Assembly: GCA_002336895.1 (NCBI GenBank) | Contig: DDFC01000008.1 | Span: 124,001-188,000, forward strand | Direction: 5' to 3' | Length of the DNA: 64,000 nucleotides | Origin: Verrucomicrobiaceae bacterium UBA1938 | Lineage (GTDB): Bacteria > Verrucomicrobiota > Verrucomicrobiia > Verrucomicrobiales > Verrucomicrobiaceae | Part shown: in pieces, positions 26,729 to 36,060 of the stretch | Layout: each line of letters opens with the position of its first letter | Numbering within the stretch: the stretch's first letter is position 1 | Program-made: the position numbers and the translations under genes | The notes under the pieces: model-generated | The model's input: the letters and a program-made list of their open reading frames with translations, nothing else | What the model was told of the DNA's origin: nothing | Database searches by the model: none

Positions 26729-28099
26729 ATGAAAGCACTGCTCGTCATCGCGATTCTTCTTTCACCCCTCGGCCTGTGGTGCATCGCATCTGCCGCCGAG
26801 CCGGTGCGCATCGCCACCTTTGACGTGGACGCCACGCCGCCGCTCGGCTCCGCCATGGCCTATGATCCGGTCAAGCGGGTGGATGACCTGACGCTGCGCT
26901 GCCGTGGCATTGTTATTCTCGGCTCAGGTCAGCCGGTGGTGCTCTGCGCGGTGGACTGGATCGGCATTGCCAATGAGGGGCATGATGCCTTTCGCGCCGC
27001 GCTGGCCGAGGCAGCCGGCACCATGCCGGGCCGTGTGGCGGTGCACACGCTGCATCAGCATGATGCGCCGGGATGCGACTTCACAGCAGAGAAGCTCATC
27101 CAGGAGCTCGGAGTGCAGGGCTATACACGCTTTGAGGGCACGTTTCACCGTCAGGTCATTCAGCGTGCGGCAGATGCCATTCGTGCCTCCTTGCCAAATG
27201 CACAGCCCGTCAGCCACTACGGCTACGGCGAGGCCGTGGTGAAAGAGGTGGCGTCCAACCGCCGCGTGGAGCGCCTGGCTGATGGCAAGGTGGGCCGCAT
27301 GCGCGGCAGCGCCTGCAAGATCGAAGGACTCATCTCTCTGCCCGAAGGACTGATCGATCCCCTCGTTTCTGTGCTCAGCTTTTGGAATGGAGACAAACCC
27401 GTGGCGGTGATCAGCAGCTATGCCTGTCACCCGCAGAGCTACTACCGCCTTGGCATTCCCAGCCCGGATTTCCCCGGCATCGCGCGCTTCATTCGCGGCC
27501 AGGATGTGAATGCCGCGCTGCATGTGCACTTCAATGGCGCTGGTGGAAACGTGGCAGCGGGCAAGTACAACGACGGCGCTCAGGCCAATCGTGTCATCCT
27601 CGCCACCCGCCTCGCCGCAGGCATGCGCGAGGCCTATGACAAAACCGTGAAGCAGCCGCTCACCAGCGCAGACATTGGCTGGAACGGCGTGCCGGTAAAG
27701 CTGCCGCTCTCTCCACGCCTGAACGAGGAGGAGCTCATCGCCAAACTCAAGGCCACAGCTGCGAAGGGCTACATCTCTTATGCCGACCAGCTGGCCTTTG
27801 TGCGCCGCAGCAAGGCCGGGCATCAGATCGACATCACCTGCCTGCAGGTTGGAGACACACGCATGCTGCATCTGCCCGGCGAGCTTTTTGTCGAATACCA
27901 GCTCGCCGCCAAGGCCATGCGCCCGGACCTCCACGTCATGATGGCGGCCTACGGCAACTACGGCCCCGGCTACATCGGCACGGCGGCCGCTTATCCTGAG
28001 GGCGGCTACGAAACCGGCCCCACTTCCTCCAATGTCGCCCCCGAGGTGGAGCAGGTGCTCACCGGCGCCATGCAGCAGCTGCTTGGCAAGAAGCCGTGA
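26729..28099 (+). CDS. Secreted neutral/alkaline ceramidase-like hydrolase
   Basis: 456 residues with a signal peptide (about 1-23). It begins FDVDATPPLGSAMAYDP and carries the conserved VLCAVDWIGI, HTLHQHDAPGCD (metal-ligand histidines) and HFNGAGGNVAAGKYND segments of the neutral-ceramidase N-terminal domain. Bacterial members of this family in Planctomycetota and Verrucomicrobiota are usually of unknown substrate, so amide-bond hydrolysis of an N-acyl compound is only a suggestion. The C-terminal immunoglobulin-like domain of true ceramidases is absent. Part of the same-strand operon. Confidence 0.82.
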   Translation: MKALLVIAILLSPLGLWCIASAAEPVRIATFDVDATPPLGSAMAYDPVKRVDDLTLRCRGIVILGSGQPVVLCAVDWIGIANEGHDAFRAALAEAAGTMPGRVAVHTLHQHDAPGCDFTAEKLIQELGVQGYTRFEGTFHRQVIQRAADAIRASLPNAQPVSHYGYGEAVVKEVASNRRVERLADGKVGRMRGSACKIEGLISLPEGLIDPLVSVLSFWNGDKPVAVISSYACHPQSYYRLGIPSPDFPGIARFIRGQDVNAALHVHFNGAGGNVAAGKYNDGAQANRVILATRLAAGMREAYDKTVKQPLTSADIGWNGVPVKLPLSPRLNEEELIAKLKATAAKGYISYADQLAFVRRSKAGHQIDITCLQVGDTRMLHLPGELFVEYQLAAKAMRPDLHVMMAAYGNYGPGYIGTAAAYPEGGYETGPTSSNVAPEVEQVLTGAMQQLLGKKP

Positions 28100-28128
28100 G
28101 TTAGACAGCCGAACACACTCTTGATGAT

Positions 28129-28863
28129 ATGAAAGTCAGCAGCAAAATCCTCGGCGACTACGAACGCGATGGCGTGGTGCTGATTCATCAGTTTCTCAAT
28201 GCTGGCGAGATCGCCGCCGTGCGTGCGGAGCTGGAGCGCTACATTCGCGATGACCTTGCTGCGCTGCCGGTGGATGCACGCACGATGGAAAAGGATGAGA
28301 AAACTGTGCGCAATCTCTGGCGGCTGGAAAAGTACAGCGCCTTTTTCCGACGTCTTGGCGAACGCGCGGACATCCTCACACTCGTGGCTCCGCTGGTGCA
28401 TGGCGAGCCCGTTCTCGTCGGCGTGGAGACTTTCAACAAGCCCGCGCGCATCGGCTCCGGCGTGCCGTATCACCAGGACAATGCCTACTTCTGCCAGAGC
28501 CCGCCGGACATGCTCACGATCTGGATCGCCATTGATTCGGTCACAGAGGCCAATGGCCCGGTCTTCTTTGTCAAAGGCTCCCACCATGGCGGCATGCAGC
28601 CCACCCGGCCCAGCGGCGTGCGTGGAAACAGCATCGGCATGGCGGAGCCTTCCACGGTGCCGCTGAGCGAGCAGTTTTGCGGCCTCCTGGCTCCCGGAGA
28701 CGCCACCATTCATCACTGCGAGACGATCCATCACTCCGCACCAAACACCACGGACTGCTCCCGTCTTGGACTGCTGCTCGTCTATCGCGGCAGCCATACG
28801 CAGACGGACCCTGTGCTGAAAGCCGCCTACGCCACTGCTGTGGCTGCCACACCTCCTGCATGA
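28129..28863 (+). CDS. PhyH-family (phytanoyl-CoA dioxygenase-like) Fe(II)/2-oxoglutarate enzyme
   Basis: 244 residues, no signal peptide. Iron ligands: His115-x-Asp117 (PYHQDNAY) and a distal His in HHSAPN (about 201). A 2-oxoglutarate-binding Arg is likely in SRLGLLLVYRG. The family hydroxylates or otherwise oxidises small molecules, with loss of CO2 from 2-oxoglutarate. In this locus it may open or dealkylate an unusual sugar or osmolyte. The next gene starts inside its stop codon (ATGA at 28860), showing translational coupling. Confidence 0.86.
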   Translation: MKVSSKILGDYERDGVVLIHQFLNAGEIAAVRAELERYIRDDLAALPVDARTMEKDEKTVRNLWRLEKYSAFFRRLGERADILTLVAPLVHGEPVLVGVETFNKPARIGSGVPYHQDNAYFCQSPPDMLTIWIAIDSVTEANGPVFFVKGSHHGGMQPTRPSGVRGNSIGMAEPSTVPLSEQFCGLLAPGDATIHHCETIHHSAPNTTDCSRLGLLLVYRGSHTQTDPVLKAAYATAVAATPPA

Positions 28864-31319
28864 ATCAAGTCCTCGCTCTTTTCTGCCTGCTCGTAGCGCT
28901 GGTGCCGCTCGGCGCTCAGGAAAGTTACGCGCCCATGCACCGCCTTACATGGGATGAGTATGTCGGCACACTGACACACTGGCGGCAGAAGTTTCCCAAA
29001 CGCATGACGCTGGAGTCTCGCGGCATGAGCGGACGGAACATGCCCGTGTATCTGCTGAAGATCACAGATGCCACCGTGCCCGCTGTGGACAAACAGGTGT
29101 GCCTCGTCACCACCCTCCACAGCGGGCCGGAGCGCACTGGCACCACAGGTGCGCTGGCCTTTGCGGAATGGTGCCTAAGCGATGATCCGCTGGCGGTCGA
29201 GACGCGGAAAAAACAGATCATTCTCGTGATGCCGTGCGTGAATCCGCTGGCCATGTTTTACACCGACCGCTTCCGCAATGAGCACGGTGTGGATCCGTAC
29301 ACAGGCGGCGGCCGCCTCGGCAAGCTGTGGGATGTGAAGACCCTCACGCTCACCCAGCCGGAAGATGCGCCGGAGCTCACCGCCGTGCTTTCCGTCGTCG
29401 ACGAATATCAGCCCGAGGTGCATGCCGACCTGCATGGCACCGGCCTTCAGGAATACGCGCCCTCCCAGCTCGGCGCAGGTCGCATGTATCACGGCCAGAT
29501 CATGACGGAGGTCACCGGAGGCGCGTATTCAAACTACGCCCTGCGTCCCTGGGACTGGCGTGTGACTGAGGCGATGATCGAGGCCGGGCGCGCCGCCGGA
29601 TTCCCCTCGGATCGCTTTGAGGCGGATGCCCAGCGCACCTTCTGGGGCCCGGAGCTGGCACCGCTGGGGCGCAAGCTCTGGCACGGCATGCCGCTTTTCT
29701 ATTCCGCGCACTACGGCTACGCCAAATACCACACCATGCTGCTTACGCAGGAGGTCGCATGGGAGGAGAGCCTCGTGGCCCGCATGCAGGGGCTCATGCG
29801 CATCGGCAATGCTGTGTGGATGGACGAGCGCACTCCAGGCTACCCGGTGAACCGCATGCGTCATTTCGTAGGTCATTACGTCACAGCATATGGAGCCACA
29901 GCATCAGCGCGCCGTACCAGCCGTGTGGAGCTGTGGAATCAGCAGAGCGACTTCGCCCTCGGCTTTCTCTATCCGCAGACCGTGGGCCGAGAGACCCTCG
30001 TCGTCGCCACCACGGCAGCCGCCAAGCAAGCCATCGCCCGCAATGACTTCCGCCCTCTGCTGGGAGATTCCGCTGCCGAGATCGAGCGTTTCATCAAGGC
30101 GGGCCCAGAACTCAAGATCGCCATGGAGCAGACGCCCGAGCAGCTTCTCGCCGCCACGACCGACGCCTCCTTCACCCACGGCATCGGCTTCCGTCTGCGT
30201 CTGCCGTATCGTGAGCCAAAACAGATCGAGGTCCGCCTCAATGGCATCGCATTGAAACAAGATGCTGCCGACGGCTACGAAAGCTGGTATGCCGATGGCT
30301 TCACTCAGGTGCAGGTGAATGTGCCGCCGCAGCAGCTGCCGCAGCACGGTCTCTACTTCATCACCTGCGCCTACTCACCGGAGGTGCAGCGCGCCACCGG
30401 CTGGATGCCACCTGCGGAGGTGCAGAAAAAATACGCCACGGAAAAGCTCGACGCCACACCCGCCACTTTCACGGATGTGGCCTACGGCACCCACTTTCGC
30501 CAGACGATGGACGTTTGGCTGGCTCACTCACCGAAACCCGCGCCTGTCGTGTTTTACATCCACGGCGGCGGCTGGAATGCGCAGGACAAGACGGACATCC
30601 ACCAGCACCTCGACGTCCGCGCCTTTCTTGATGCCGGCATCTCCGTGGCTTCGATCAACTACCGCTTCCTTGCCGATGCCAACGCCGCCAAAGTAACCCC
30701 GCCTCTGCAATGGCCTTTGCAGGATGCTGCACGTGCTTTGCAGTTCTTGCGCTCAAAGGCGGACGAATGGCATCTCGATAAAACCCGCATCGCCGCCAGC
30801 GGTGTGAGCGCAGGCGGCTGCTCTTCGCTCTGGCTGGCCATGCACGATGACATGGCCGAGCCGCAGAGTGCCGATCCCATCGCCAGCGAGTCCACCCGCC
30901 TTCTTTTCACCGCCACCAAAGCCCCCCAGGCCTCCTTCGATCCGCAGCAGCTCGTCGAGTGGATCCCCAACAGCGAATACGGCGCGCACGCTTTTGGCTA
31001 CCCTATGGCAAAGTCGCGGAAAGAGACCTTTCCTCTCTTCCTCGCCGATCGAGAAAGGCACCTCGCAGACATCCGCCGCTGGTCACCCATCGCCTACGCC
31101 AGCGCGGACGATCCGCCTGTTTATGTCGTTTACACCAAGGACGACAAGCCGCCCGTCAAAGGCCAGCCGCAGACAGACCCCAGCCACAGCGTGCTGCATG
31201 CGCTGATGCTCCAGGCCATGCTGCAGCCCCTGGGCGTGCCCTGCGAGGTTCGCTACCCGCAGGATGGCAAGCCCACCACCACCCTGCAGGAACTCCTCAC
31301 CCAGCATTTGAAACCATGA
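28860..31319 (+). CDS. Fusion of an M14-like zinc peptidase domain and an alpha/beta-hydrolase (esterase) domain
   Basis: 819 residues with a signal peptide (about 1-19). Residues ~25-420 look like a carboxypeptidase M14-type domain: TTLHSGPERTG (His87...Glu91, one residue wider than the usual HxxE), PCVNPLAMFYTDRFRNEHG (substrate-binding Asn/Arg) and VHADLHGTG (His188/His192). Residues ~540-819 form an alpha/beta hydrolase: FYIHGGGWNA (oxyanion HGGG), then ASGVSAGG (nucleophile G-x-S-A-G). About 100 residues of beta structure link them. The ATG overlaps the PhyH stop. A double-activity secreted enzyme is predicted; the M14 ligand spacing is odd. Confidence 0.8.
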   Translation: MNQVLALFCLLVALVPLGAQESYAPMHRLTWDEYVGTLTHWRQKFPKRMTLESRGMSGRNMPVYLLKITDATVPAVDKQVCLVTTLHSGPERTGTTGALAFAEWCLSDDPLAVETRKKQIILVMPCVNPLAMFYTDRFRNEHGVDPYTGGGRLGKLWDVKTLTLTQPEDAPELTAVLSVVDEYQPEVHADLHGTGLQEYAPSQLGAGRMYHGQIMTEVTGGAYSNYALRPWDWRVTEAMIEAGRAAGFPSDRFEADAQRTFWGPELAPLGRKLWHGMPLFYSAHYGYAKYHTMLLTQEVAWEESLVARMQGLMRIGNAVWMDERTPGYPVNRMRHFVGHYVTAYGATASARRTSRVELWNQQSDFALGFLYPQTVGRETLVVATTAAAKQAIARNDFRPLLGDSAAEIERFIKAGPELKIAMEQTPEQLLAATTDASFTHGIGFRLRLPYREPKQIEVRLNGIALKQDAADGYESWYADGFTQVQVNVPPQQLPQHGLYFITCAYSPEVQRATGWMPPAEVQKKYATEKLDATPATFTDVAYGTHFRQTMDVWLAHSPKPAPVVFYIHGGGWNAQDKTDIHQHLDVRAFLDAGISVASINYRFLADANAAKVTPPLQWPLQDAARALQFLRSKADEWHLDKTRIAASGVSAGGCSSLWLAMHDDMAEPQSADPIASESTRLLFTATKAPQASFDPQQLVEWIPNSEYGAHAFGYPMAKSRKETFPLFLADRERHLADIRRWSPIAYASADDPPVYVVYTKDDKPPVKGQPQTDPSHSVLHALMLQAMLQPLGVPCEVRYPQDGKPTTTLQELLTQHLKP

Positions 31320-32794
31320 AATCACAAGTCCTCCTCACCATCCTGCTGGCCGGCTCGCTGGTCGCAGCTGACGCACCCGTGCAGATCGGCAGCCGCCGCG
31401 AGCTTTTTGCAGACTCCTTCCTGCTCGAGAGCTTCAGCGGCACGCACCTGCAGCTCCAGACTCCGCGTGATGAAGGCGTGGCCTTCAAGTTTGACCAGCC
31501 GTGGGAGGGGCTCTTCAGCGGCTACGCCACACTCGTCACGCTCGACGACGGTCGCCTGCGCGCCTACTACAGGGGGAAAGCAGTGGCCAACAAAGACGGC
31601 AGTGAGGAGGAGCTGACCTGCGTCGCGGAATCCGCCGATGGCCGCACCTGGACCAAGCCCGAGCTCGGCATCTATGAGGTGATGGGCACGCGAAAGAACA
31701 ATGTCGTGCTCATGAAAGCGCACACCGCCACGCACAATTTCAGCCCCTTCCGCGACCAGCGCCCCGGCGTGCCGGAAGACGAGCGCTTCAAGGCCTTCGG
31801 CGGCACCATGGAGGGCGGCGGCCTCACCGCGTGGAAATCTCCCGACGGCCTGCGCTGGGAAAAGATCGCTCCTGAGCCTGTCATCACCAAGGCCATGGTG
31901 CCCTACAAGTACATGTTCGATTCGCAGAACGTGCCTTTCTGGTCGGCAGCGGAGGGGAAGTACGTGGCCTACTACCGCGTGTTTGAGGGCGGCATCCGGC
32001 GCATTGTGCGCAGCGAGAGCCAGGACTTTCGCAAATGGTCAGCCCCCGTGCTCATGGAATATCGCAGTCCCGCCATGCAGGCTCCGATTGAGCACCTTTA
32101 CACCAATCAAACGCATCCCTACTTCCGCGCGCCGCATCTGTATGTGTCCATCGCTGCGCGCTTCATGCCGGGCCGTCGTGTGCTCACAGACGAGCAGGCC
32201 GCCGCCATCAAGGTGAACCCCAATTATTTCAAAGACACCTCGGACGCCATTTTCATGACCACCCGCCCTGTGGAAGGTGCCGCGCATGCCGGAGTGTATG
32301 ACCGCACCTTTTTGGAAGGCTTCATTCGTGGCGGCATCGGCGCGCAAAACTGGGTCTCACGCACCAATTATCCCGCCCTCAATGTGGTGCCCACCGGGCC
32401 GAATGAGATGTCTGTCTTTGTGAATCAGGACTATGCCCAGCCCACCGCGCACATGCGGCGCTACTCGCTGCGCACGGACGGCTTTGCCTCGCTGCATTGC
32501 AGCTACGCAGGCGGTCATGCCATCACCAAGCCGGTGGTCTTTGCCGGGCGCGAGCTGTCGCTGAATTTTTCCACCTCCGCTGCTGGCGGTGTGAAGGTGG
32601 GCTTTGAAGACGTGGACGGCAAGCCCGTGCCCGGCTTCGGGCTTGAAGAGTGCGTGATGCAGATCGGCAATGAGCTGGATCGCAAGGTTGCATGGAAATC
32701 TGGCACGGATGTCAGCACGCTGGCCGGAAAGCCGCTGCGCCTGCGCTTCTCCATGAAGGACGCTGACATCTTCTCCTTCCAGTTCATGCCGTGA
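31316..32794 (+). CDS. Secreted five-bladed propeller, GH32/GH43-like
   Basis: 492 residues with a signal peptide (MKSQVLLTILLAGSLVAADA). Residues ~30-380 show repeated blades: SADGRTWTKPELG, SPDGLRWEKIAPEP, SQNVPFWSAAEGKYVAYYRV. The layout matches the GH-J/GH43-like superfamily of secreted Planctomycetota/Verrucomicrobiota proteins, but classical catalytic acids cannot be assigned. The C-terminal ~90 residues (LSLNFSTSAAGGVKVGFEDVDG) form a beta-sandwich. The ATG overlaps the upstream stop (ATGA). A distant relative lies at 34544-36055. Confidence 0.78.
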   Translation: MKSQVLLTILLAGSLVAADAPVQIGSRRELFADSFLLESFSGTHLQLQTPRDEGVAFKFDQPWEGLFSGYATLVTLDDGRLRAYYRGKAVANKDGSEEELTCVAESADGRTWTKPELGIYEVMGTRKNNVVLMKAHTATHNFSPFRDQRPGVPEDERFKAFGGTMEGGGLTAWKSPDGLRWEKIAPEPVITKAMVPYKYMFDSQNVPFWSAAEGKYVAYYRVFEGGIRRIVRSESQDFRKWSAPVLMEYRSPAMQAPIEHLYTNQTHPYFRAPHLYVSIAARFMPGRRVLTDEQAAAIKVNPNYFKDTSDAIFMTTRPVEGAAHAGVYDRTFLEGFIRGGIGAQNWVSRTNYPALNVVPTGPNEMSVFVNQDYAQPTAHMRRYSLRTDGFASLHCSYAGGHAITKPVVFAGRELSLNFSTSAAGGVKVGFEDVDGKPVPGFGLEECVMQIGNELDRKVAWKSGTDVSTLAGKPLRLRFSMKDADIFSFQFMP

Positions 32795-34443
32795 AGCTCT
32801 GCATCTTCCTCCTCGCACTCACGGGCCTGGCTGGCGCTGCGGACTCCACGCCCGCCATCTCCGGCATCTGGATGATGGGCCAGTCCTTGTGCGATGGCTC
32901 GGAGTCTCTGCCCGTCGTCACCAGCGCAGACACAGGCTGGGGAAATCTTTCTTTCGCACGCGGTGTGCGCACCTGGCTGCCCAAGGACAATTCAGCCACA
33001 CCCGAGCTGCGCCCTGCGGAGTTGTTCAAACTGGAGCCCCTGCGCGCTCAGACAAACGGTGGTCTCGGCGAAACCGTGGCCAATGGCATGGCCGACCACT
33101 GGCAGGCCGTGCGATTGGGGAATGACAAAGCGCGCGCCGCAAAATCGGCCTCACACTTTCTGGTCGCCTGCGCAGGGCAGGGTGGGAGGCAGATCAATGA
33201 GCTATCCAGCGCAGACCTTTCCGCCGACCCTCGCACGCCCGAGTCCCGCCGTCACGGCGGCGGCTACTACCGCACCAGCCTGGACGATGCACGCCGTGCC
33301 GTGGCGCAGGCTAAGGCTGCAGGGGCAGAGTTTCGCGTCGCTGCACTGTACTGGATGCAGGGAGAGGGGAATGGCGGACCCACAGGCAGCCTCGTGCCCA
33401 CCCGCTGGGATGCCGAGTTGCCACGCCCGGAAGGACTCGCCTGGTATCGCGATCAACTCATCGCCTATCGAAAACAATGGTCGGCAGACCTGTGCGCCAT
33501 CACCGGGCAGCGTGGTGAGCTGCCCATGTTCACCTATGAGACGCTCGGCCCTGCAGGCGAGGCCCAGCTCATGGCGGCGGATGCCGATGCACACATCTAC
33601 ATGGTGGGGCCGCACTACGCCGTATCCAGTGCGATCAACAGCCGCACCAGGCCGGATCGTCACGGCGATCCCATACACCTTTCCGCCGATGGCGAGCGCT
33701 GGTGGGGCGAGCAGGTGGGAAAGGTCATGCACCGCGTGCTGGATGGAGGAGCGGACTGGCAGCCGCTGCGCCCGCGAAAAGCAAAGCTGGAAGCCACACG
33801 CGGCAGCATCCTCATCGACTTCATCGTGCCGCGCCCGCCCCTTGTGATCGACACCACCTTCCTTCCACGGCAGGAGATCGCCTCGGGTGACGGCTACACC
33901 TCGCTGGCGGGCTTTCGCGTGCACGACAGCGCCGGCAAGCCCCTCACGCTGACAGCGGTGGAAGCCGTGTCTCCGACTCAGGTTCGTCTCAGTCTGAAGC
34001 AGCCGCTGCCCACAGACAAAACCTGCCGCATCAGCTATGGGCATCCATTCGCAGGTGCGCTCGGCAGAGTGACTGAGGTGCGTTCTGGAGAGCTGGTGAT
34101 GGAGCGCGGTGTCACAGAGGCCACAAGGCTGCTCATGAATGAAGGCGCTTTCCTCGCAGCCGGCACCTCCGGCCCAGTCACCCGTGTGCCGGTGCGCGCT
34201 GTGCAGGAGGCAAACGGTGCTGCCATACTGACCTATGAGTCTGCCGAACTCCGCGATGGCAGGTCGTTTGAGGCCGGGCAGGAACTCGTGGCCATGCGCG
34301 CCTTCAGCTATGGCAACCTGCGCGATTCCGACGATGAGCAGTCGGTGTTTTCGTTCGCAGACAAAGCCTATGGCTCACGTGCCGGTCAGGCCTATCCCTT
34401 GTGGAACTGGTGCGTGCTCTTCTCGGATTTCCCAGCTGAATAA
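32791..34443 (+). CDS. Secreted sialate-O-acetylesterase-like SGNH hydrolase
   Basis: 550 residues. Start GTG at 32791, overlapping the previous stop (GTGA), and directly opening a signal peptide (KLCIFLLALTGLAGAA). Residues ~22-320 carry GIWMMGQSLCDG (nucleophile Ser block, cf. GQSN in the SASA/CE6 family), YWMQGEGNGG (the 'WxQGE' block) and DPIHLSADGERWWGE (catalytic D-x-x-H). The C-terminal ~230 residues are beta-rich. It would remove O-acetyl groups from sugars. Last gene of the first operon of the locus. Confidence 0.82.
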   Translation: MKLCIFLLALTGLAGAADSTPAISGIWMMGQSLCDGSESLPVVTSADTGWGNLSFARGVRTWLPKDNSATPELRPAELFKLEPLRAQTNGGLGETVANGMADHWQAVRLGNDKARAAKSASHFLVACAGQGGRQINELSSADLSADPRTPESRRHGGGYYRTSLDDARRAVAQAKAAGAEFRVAALYWMQGEGNGGPTGSLVPTRWDAELPRPEGLAWYRDQLIAYRKQWSADLCAITGQRGELPMFTYETLGPAGEAQLMAADADAHIYMVGPHYAVSSAINSRTRPDRHGDPIHLSADGERWWGEQVGKVMHRVLDGGADWQPLRPRKAKLEATRGSILIDFIVPRPPLVIDTTFLPRQEIASGDGYTSLAGFRVHDSAGKPLTLTAVEAVSPTQVRLSLKQPLPTDKTCRISYGHPFAGALGRVTEVRSGELVMERGVTEATRLLMNEGAFLAAGTSGPVTRVPVRAVQEANGAAILTYESAELRDGRSFEAGQELVAMRAFSYGNLRDSDDEQSVFSFADKAYGSRAGQAYPLWNWCVLFSDFPAE

Positions 34444-34477
34444 GAGACGGGTGAGATATTCTGCGTTTGTGGTCAGT

Positions 34478-34498
34478 CTGGTCTGGTGATTGAACCAG
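34478..34498. promoter_or_regulatory. Operator-like site 4
   Basis: CTGGT-N11-ACCAG, 21 bp, matching the regulator-adjacent site at 16 of 21 positions in reverse complement. It ends 45 nt before the start at 34544, the same spacing as sites 1 and 2. Confidence 0.6.
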
Positions 34499-34543
34499 TT
34501 CATTAAGCTGGTGGTGTGGAGGGCCGAATTCATAGTCACGGGC

Positions 34544-36055
34544 ATGAAGCTTATTCTCTGCTTTCTCGGCGGGCTTGCTCTTCAGCTCCATGCGGCTGAG
34601 CAGGTGTTTTTTGCCTTCGATGACCAGAACATCGCCTGGCAGCACAATCTGAAACTCACGCTGGAGACGGCGCAGAAGCATCCGGGGAATCCGGTGCTGC
34701 GCAACGGCCCGCCCGGTGCGCCGGACCACGGTCATGCCATCATGTACGGCACCGTGATCAAGCAGGGCGACACCTTCCGCATGTGGTACCTCGGCATGCA
34801 TGAGCCTGCGGTCGTCAAAGGCCAGGCCCCTGGCTGGTGGCGGCCCATGTGCTACGCGGAAAGCAAGGACGGCATCACCTGGACCAAGCCCGAGCTGGGC
34901 CTCGTGGAATTCAACGGCAGCACGAAGAACAACATCTGCCGCATCGAGGGAGGGCCATTTTCCATGACACGCGTGAATGACTTTCTCTCCGTGCTTTATG
35001 AGCCCGATGAACCGGACGCCTCGAAACGCTACAAGTGCGCCTACATCGCCCACATGCCCTTCGAGGACGTCAAAGGCGGCCGCAGCAAGATCGGGCCCAA
35101 TGAGAAACGCTGGTGCTCCTTGGTCACCGCCACCAGCGCCGACGGACTGATCTGGAAATGTGTGGGCGACCGCCCGGCCAATGCCGGCGGCGAGCGCTTT
35201 GAAGTCAGCAGCCTCTATCGCTTTGGTGACTTTTACTATGCCACCGGCCAGCTTCTCAGCCCGTGGACATGGCGGCCGGATGGAGGCGACGTCGGCCGCG
35301 TCATGCTCGCCTATCGCTCACCGGATTTCGTCACATGGTCCAGGGCCAAAGCGTTCTCCTACGCACGCCCAGGCCAGCTCTCCGATCCTCCGGTAAAAGG
35401 CCAGCAGATGCACATGGGCGCGGGCCTGTGGAACCGTGGCAATGTCATGGTGGGCCTGCACGGCATGTGGCAGGACGCCGAGGTGAAGCCGCCCAAGGAC
35501 AAAAGCTGGAACTACGGCGTTCGCGTGGACCTGGGCCTCATGATCAGCAATGACGGCGTGCACTACCGTGAGCCGGTGCCGGGCTTCAAGGTGATCCCCC
35601 GAGGCAAGGAGGGCGAGTGGGACGACATCGCCATCCTTCAGGGCCATGCTTTTGTGAACGAGGGTGACAAGACCATGATCTGGTATTCCCATTGGAACAC
35701 CGGTGGCGAACTGGAAAACATGGACATCGGCCTCGCCACCCTGCGCCGTGATGGCTTCGGCTCGCTCTCCCGCAAGGTCACTGAGGAGGAGGGCCATTTC
35801 ATCACCAGCCCCTTCACGGCAAAAGAAATCGCCCTCAATGTGGACGGCACCACGCCGGAGACCCCGCTTACCGTGCAACTTCTTGATCATCTGGACCACC
35901 CGCTCGACGGCTACGAACTCAAAGTCAGCACCAGCGGTGTTCGCGTGCCCCTCAAATGGGTCAAGCCTCTGCCGGCTGGTAAGAAAATAGCTTTGCGTGT
36001 GAGCTTCCCGCCCGGCAGCGCTGCAAAGGTGTTCGCGATCTACCTCAACGACTGA
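34544..36055 (+). CDS. Secreted GH32/GH43-like propeller protein
   Basis: 503 residues from the ATG at 34544, which opens a signal peptide (MKLILCFLGGLALQLHAAEQ); the frame upstream would read through the operator. Blades are seen as AESKDGITWTKPELGL, TATSADGLIWKCVG and MISNDGVHYREPVPG. KPELGL and the 'G-x-x-KNNI' segment are shared with the protein at 31316. A C-terminal beta-sandwich follows residue ~410. First gene of a second operon under an operator-like site. Probable glycan binding or hydrolysis; substrate unknown. Confidence 0.78.
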   Translation: MKLILCFLGGLALQLHAAEQVFFAFDDQNIAWQHNLKLTLETAQKHPGNPVLRNGPPGAPDHGHAIMYGTVIKQGDTFRMWYLGMHEPAVVKGQAPGWWRPMCYAESKDGITWTKPELGLVEFNGSTKNNICRIEGGPFSMTRVNDFLSVLYEPDEPDASKRYKCAYIAHMPFEDVKGGRSKIGPNEKRWCSLVTATSADGLIWKCVGDRPANAGGERFEVSSLYRFGDFYYATGQLLSPWTWRPDGGDVGRVMLAYRSPDFVTWSRAKAFSYARPGQLSDPPVKGQQMHMGAGLWNRGNVMVGLHGMWQDAEVKPPKDKSWNYGVRVDLGLMISNDGVHYREPVPGFKVIPRGKEGEWDDIAILQGHAFVNEGDKTMIWYSHWNTGGELENMDIGLATLRRDGFGSLSRKVTEEEGHFITSPFTAKEIALNVDGTTPETPLTVQLLDHLDHPLDGYELKVSTSGVRVPLKWVKPLPAGKKIALRVSFPPGSAAKVFAIYLND

Positions 36056-36060
36056 TCCCC

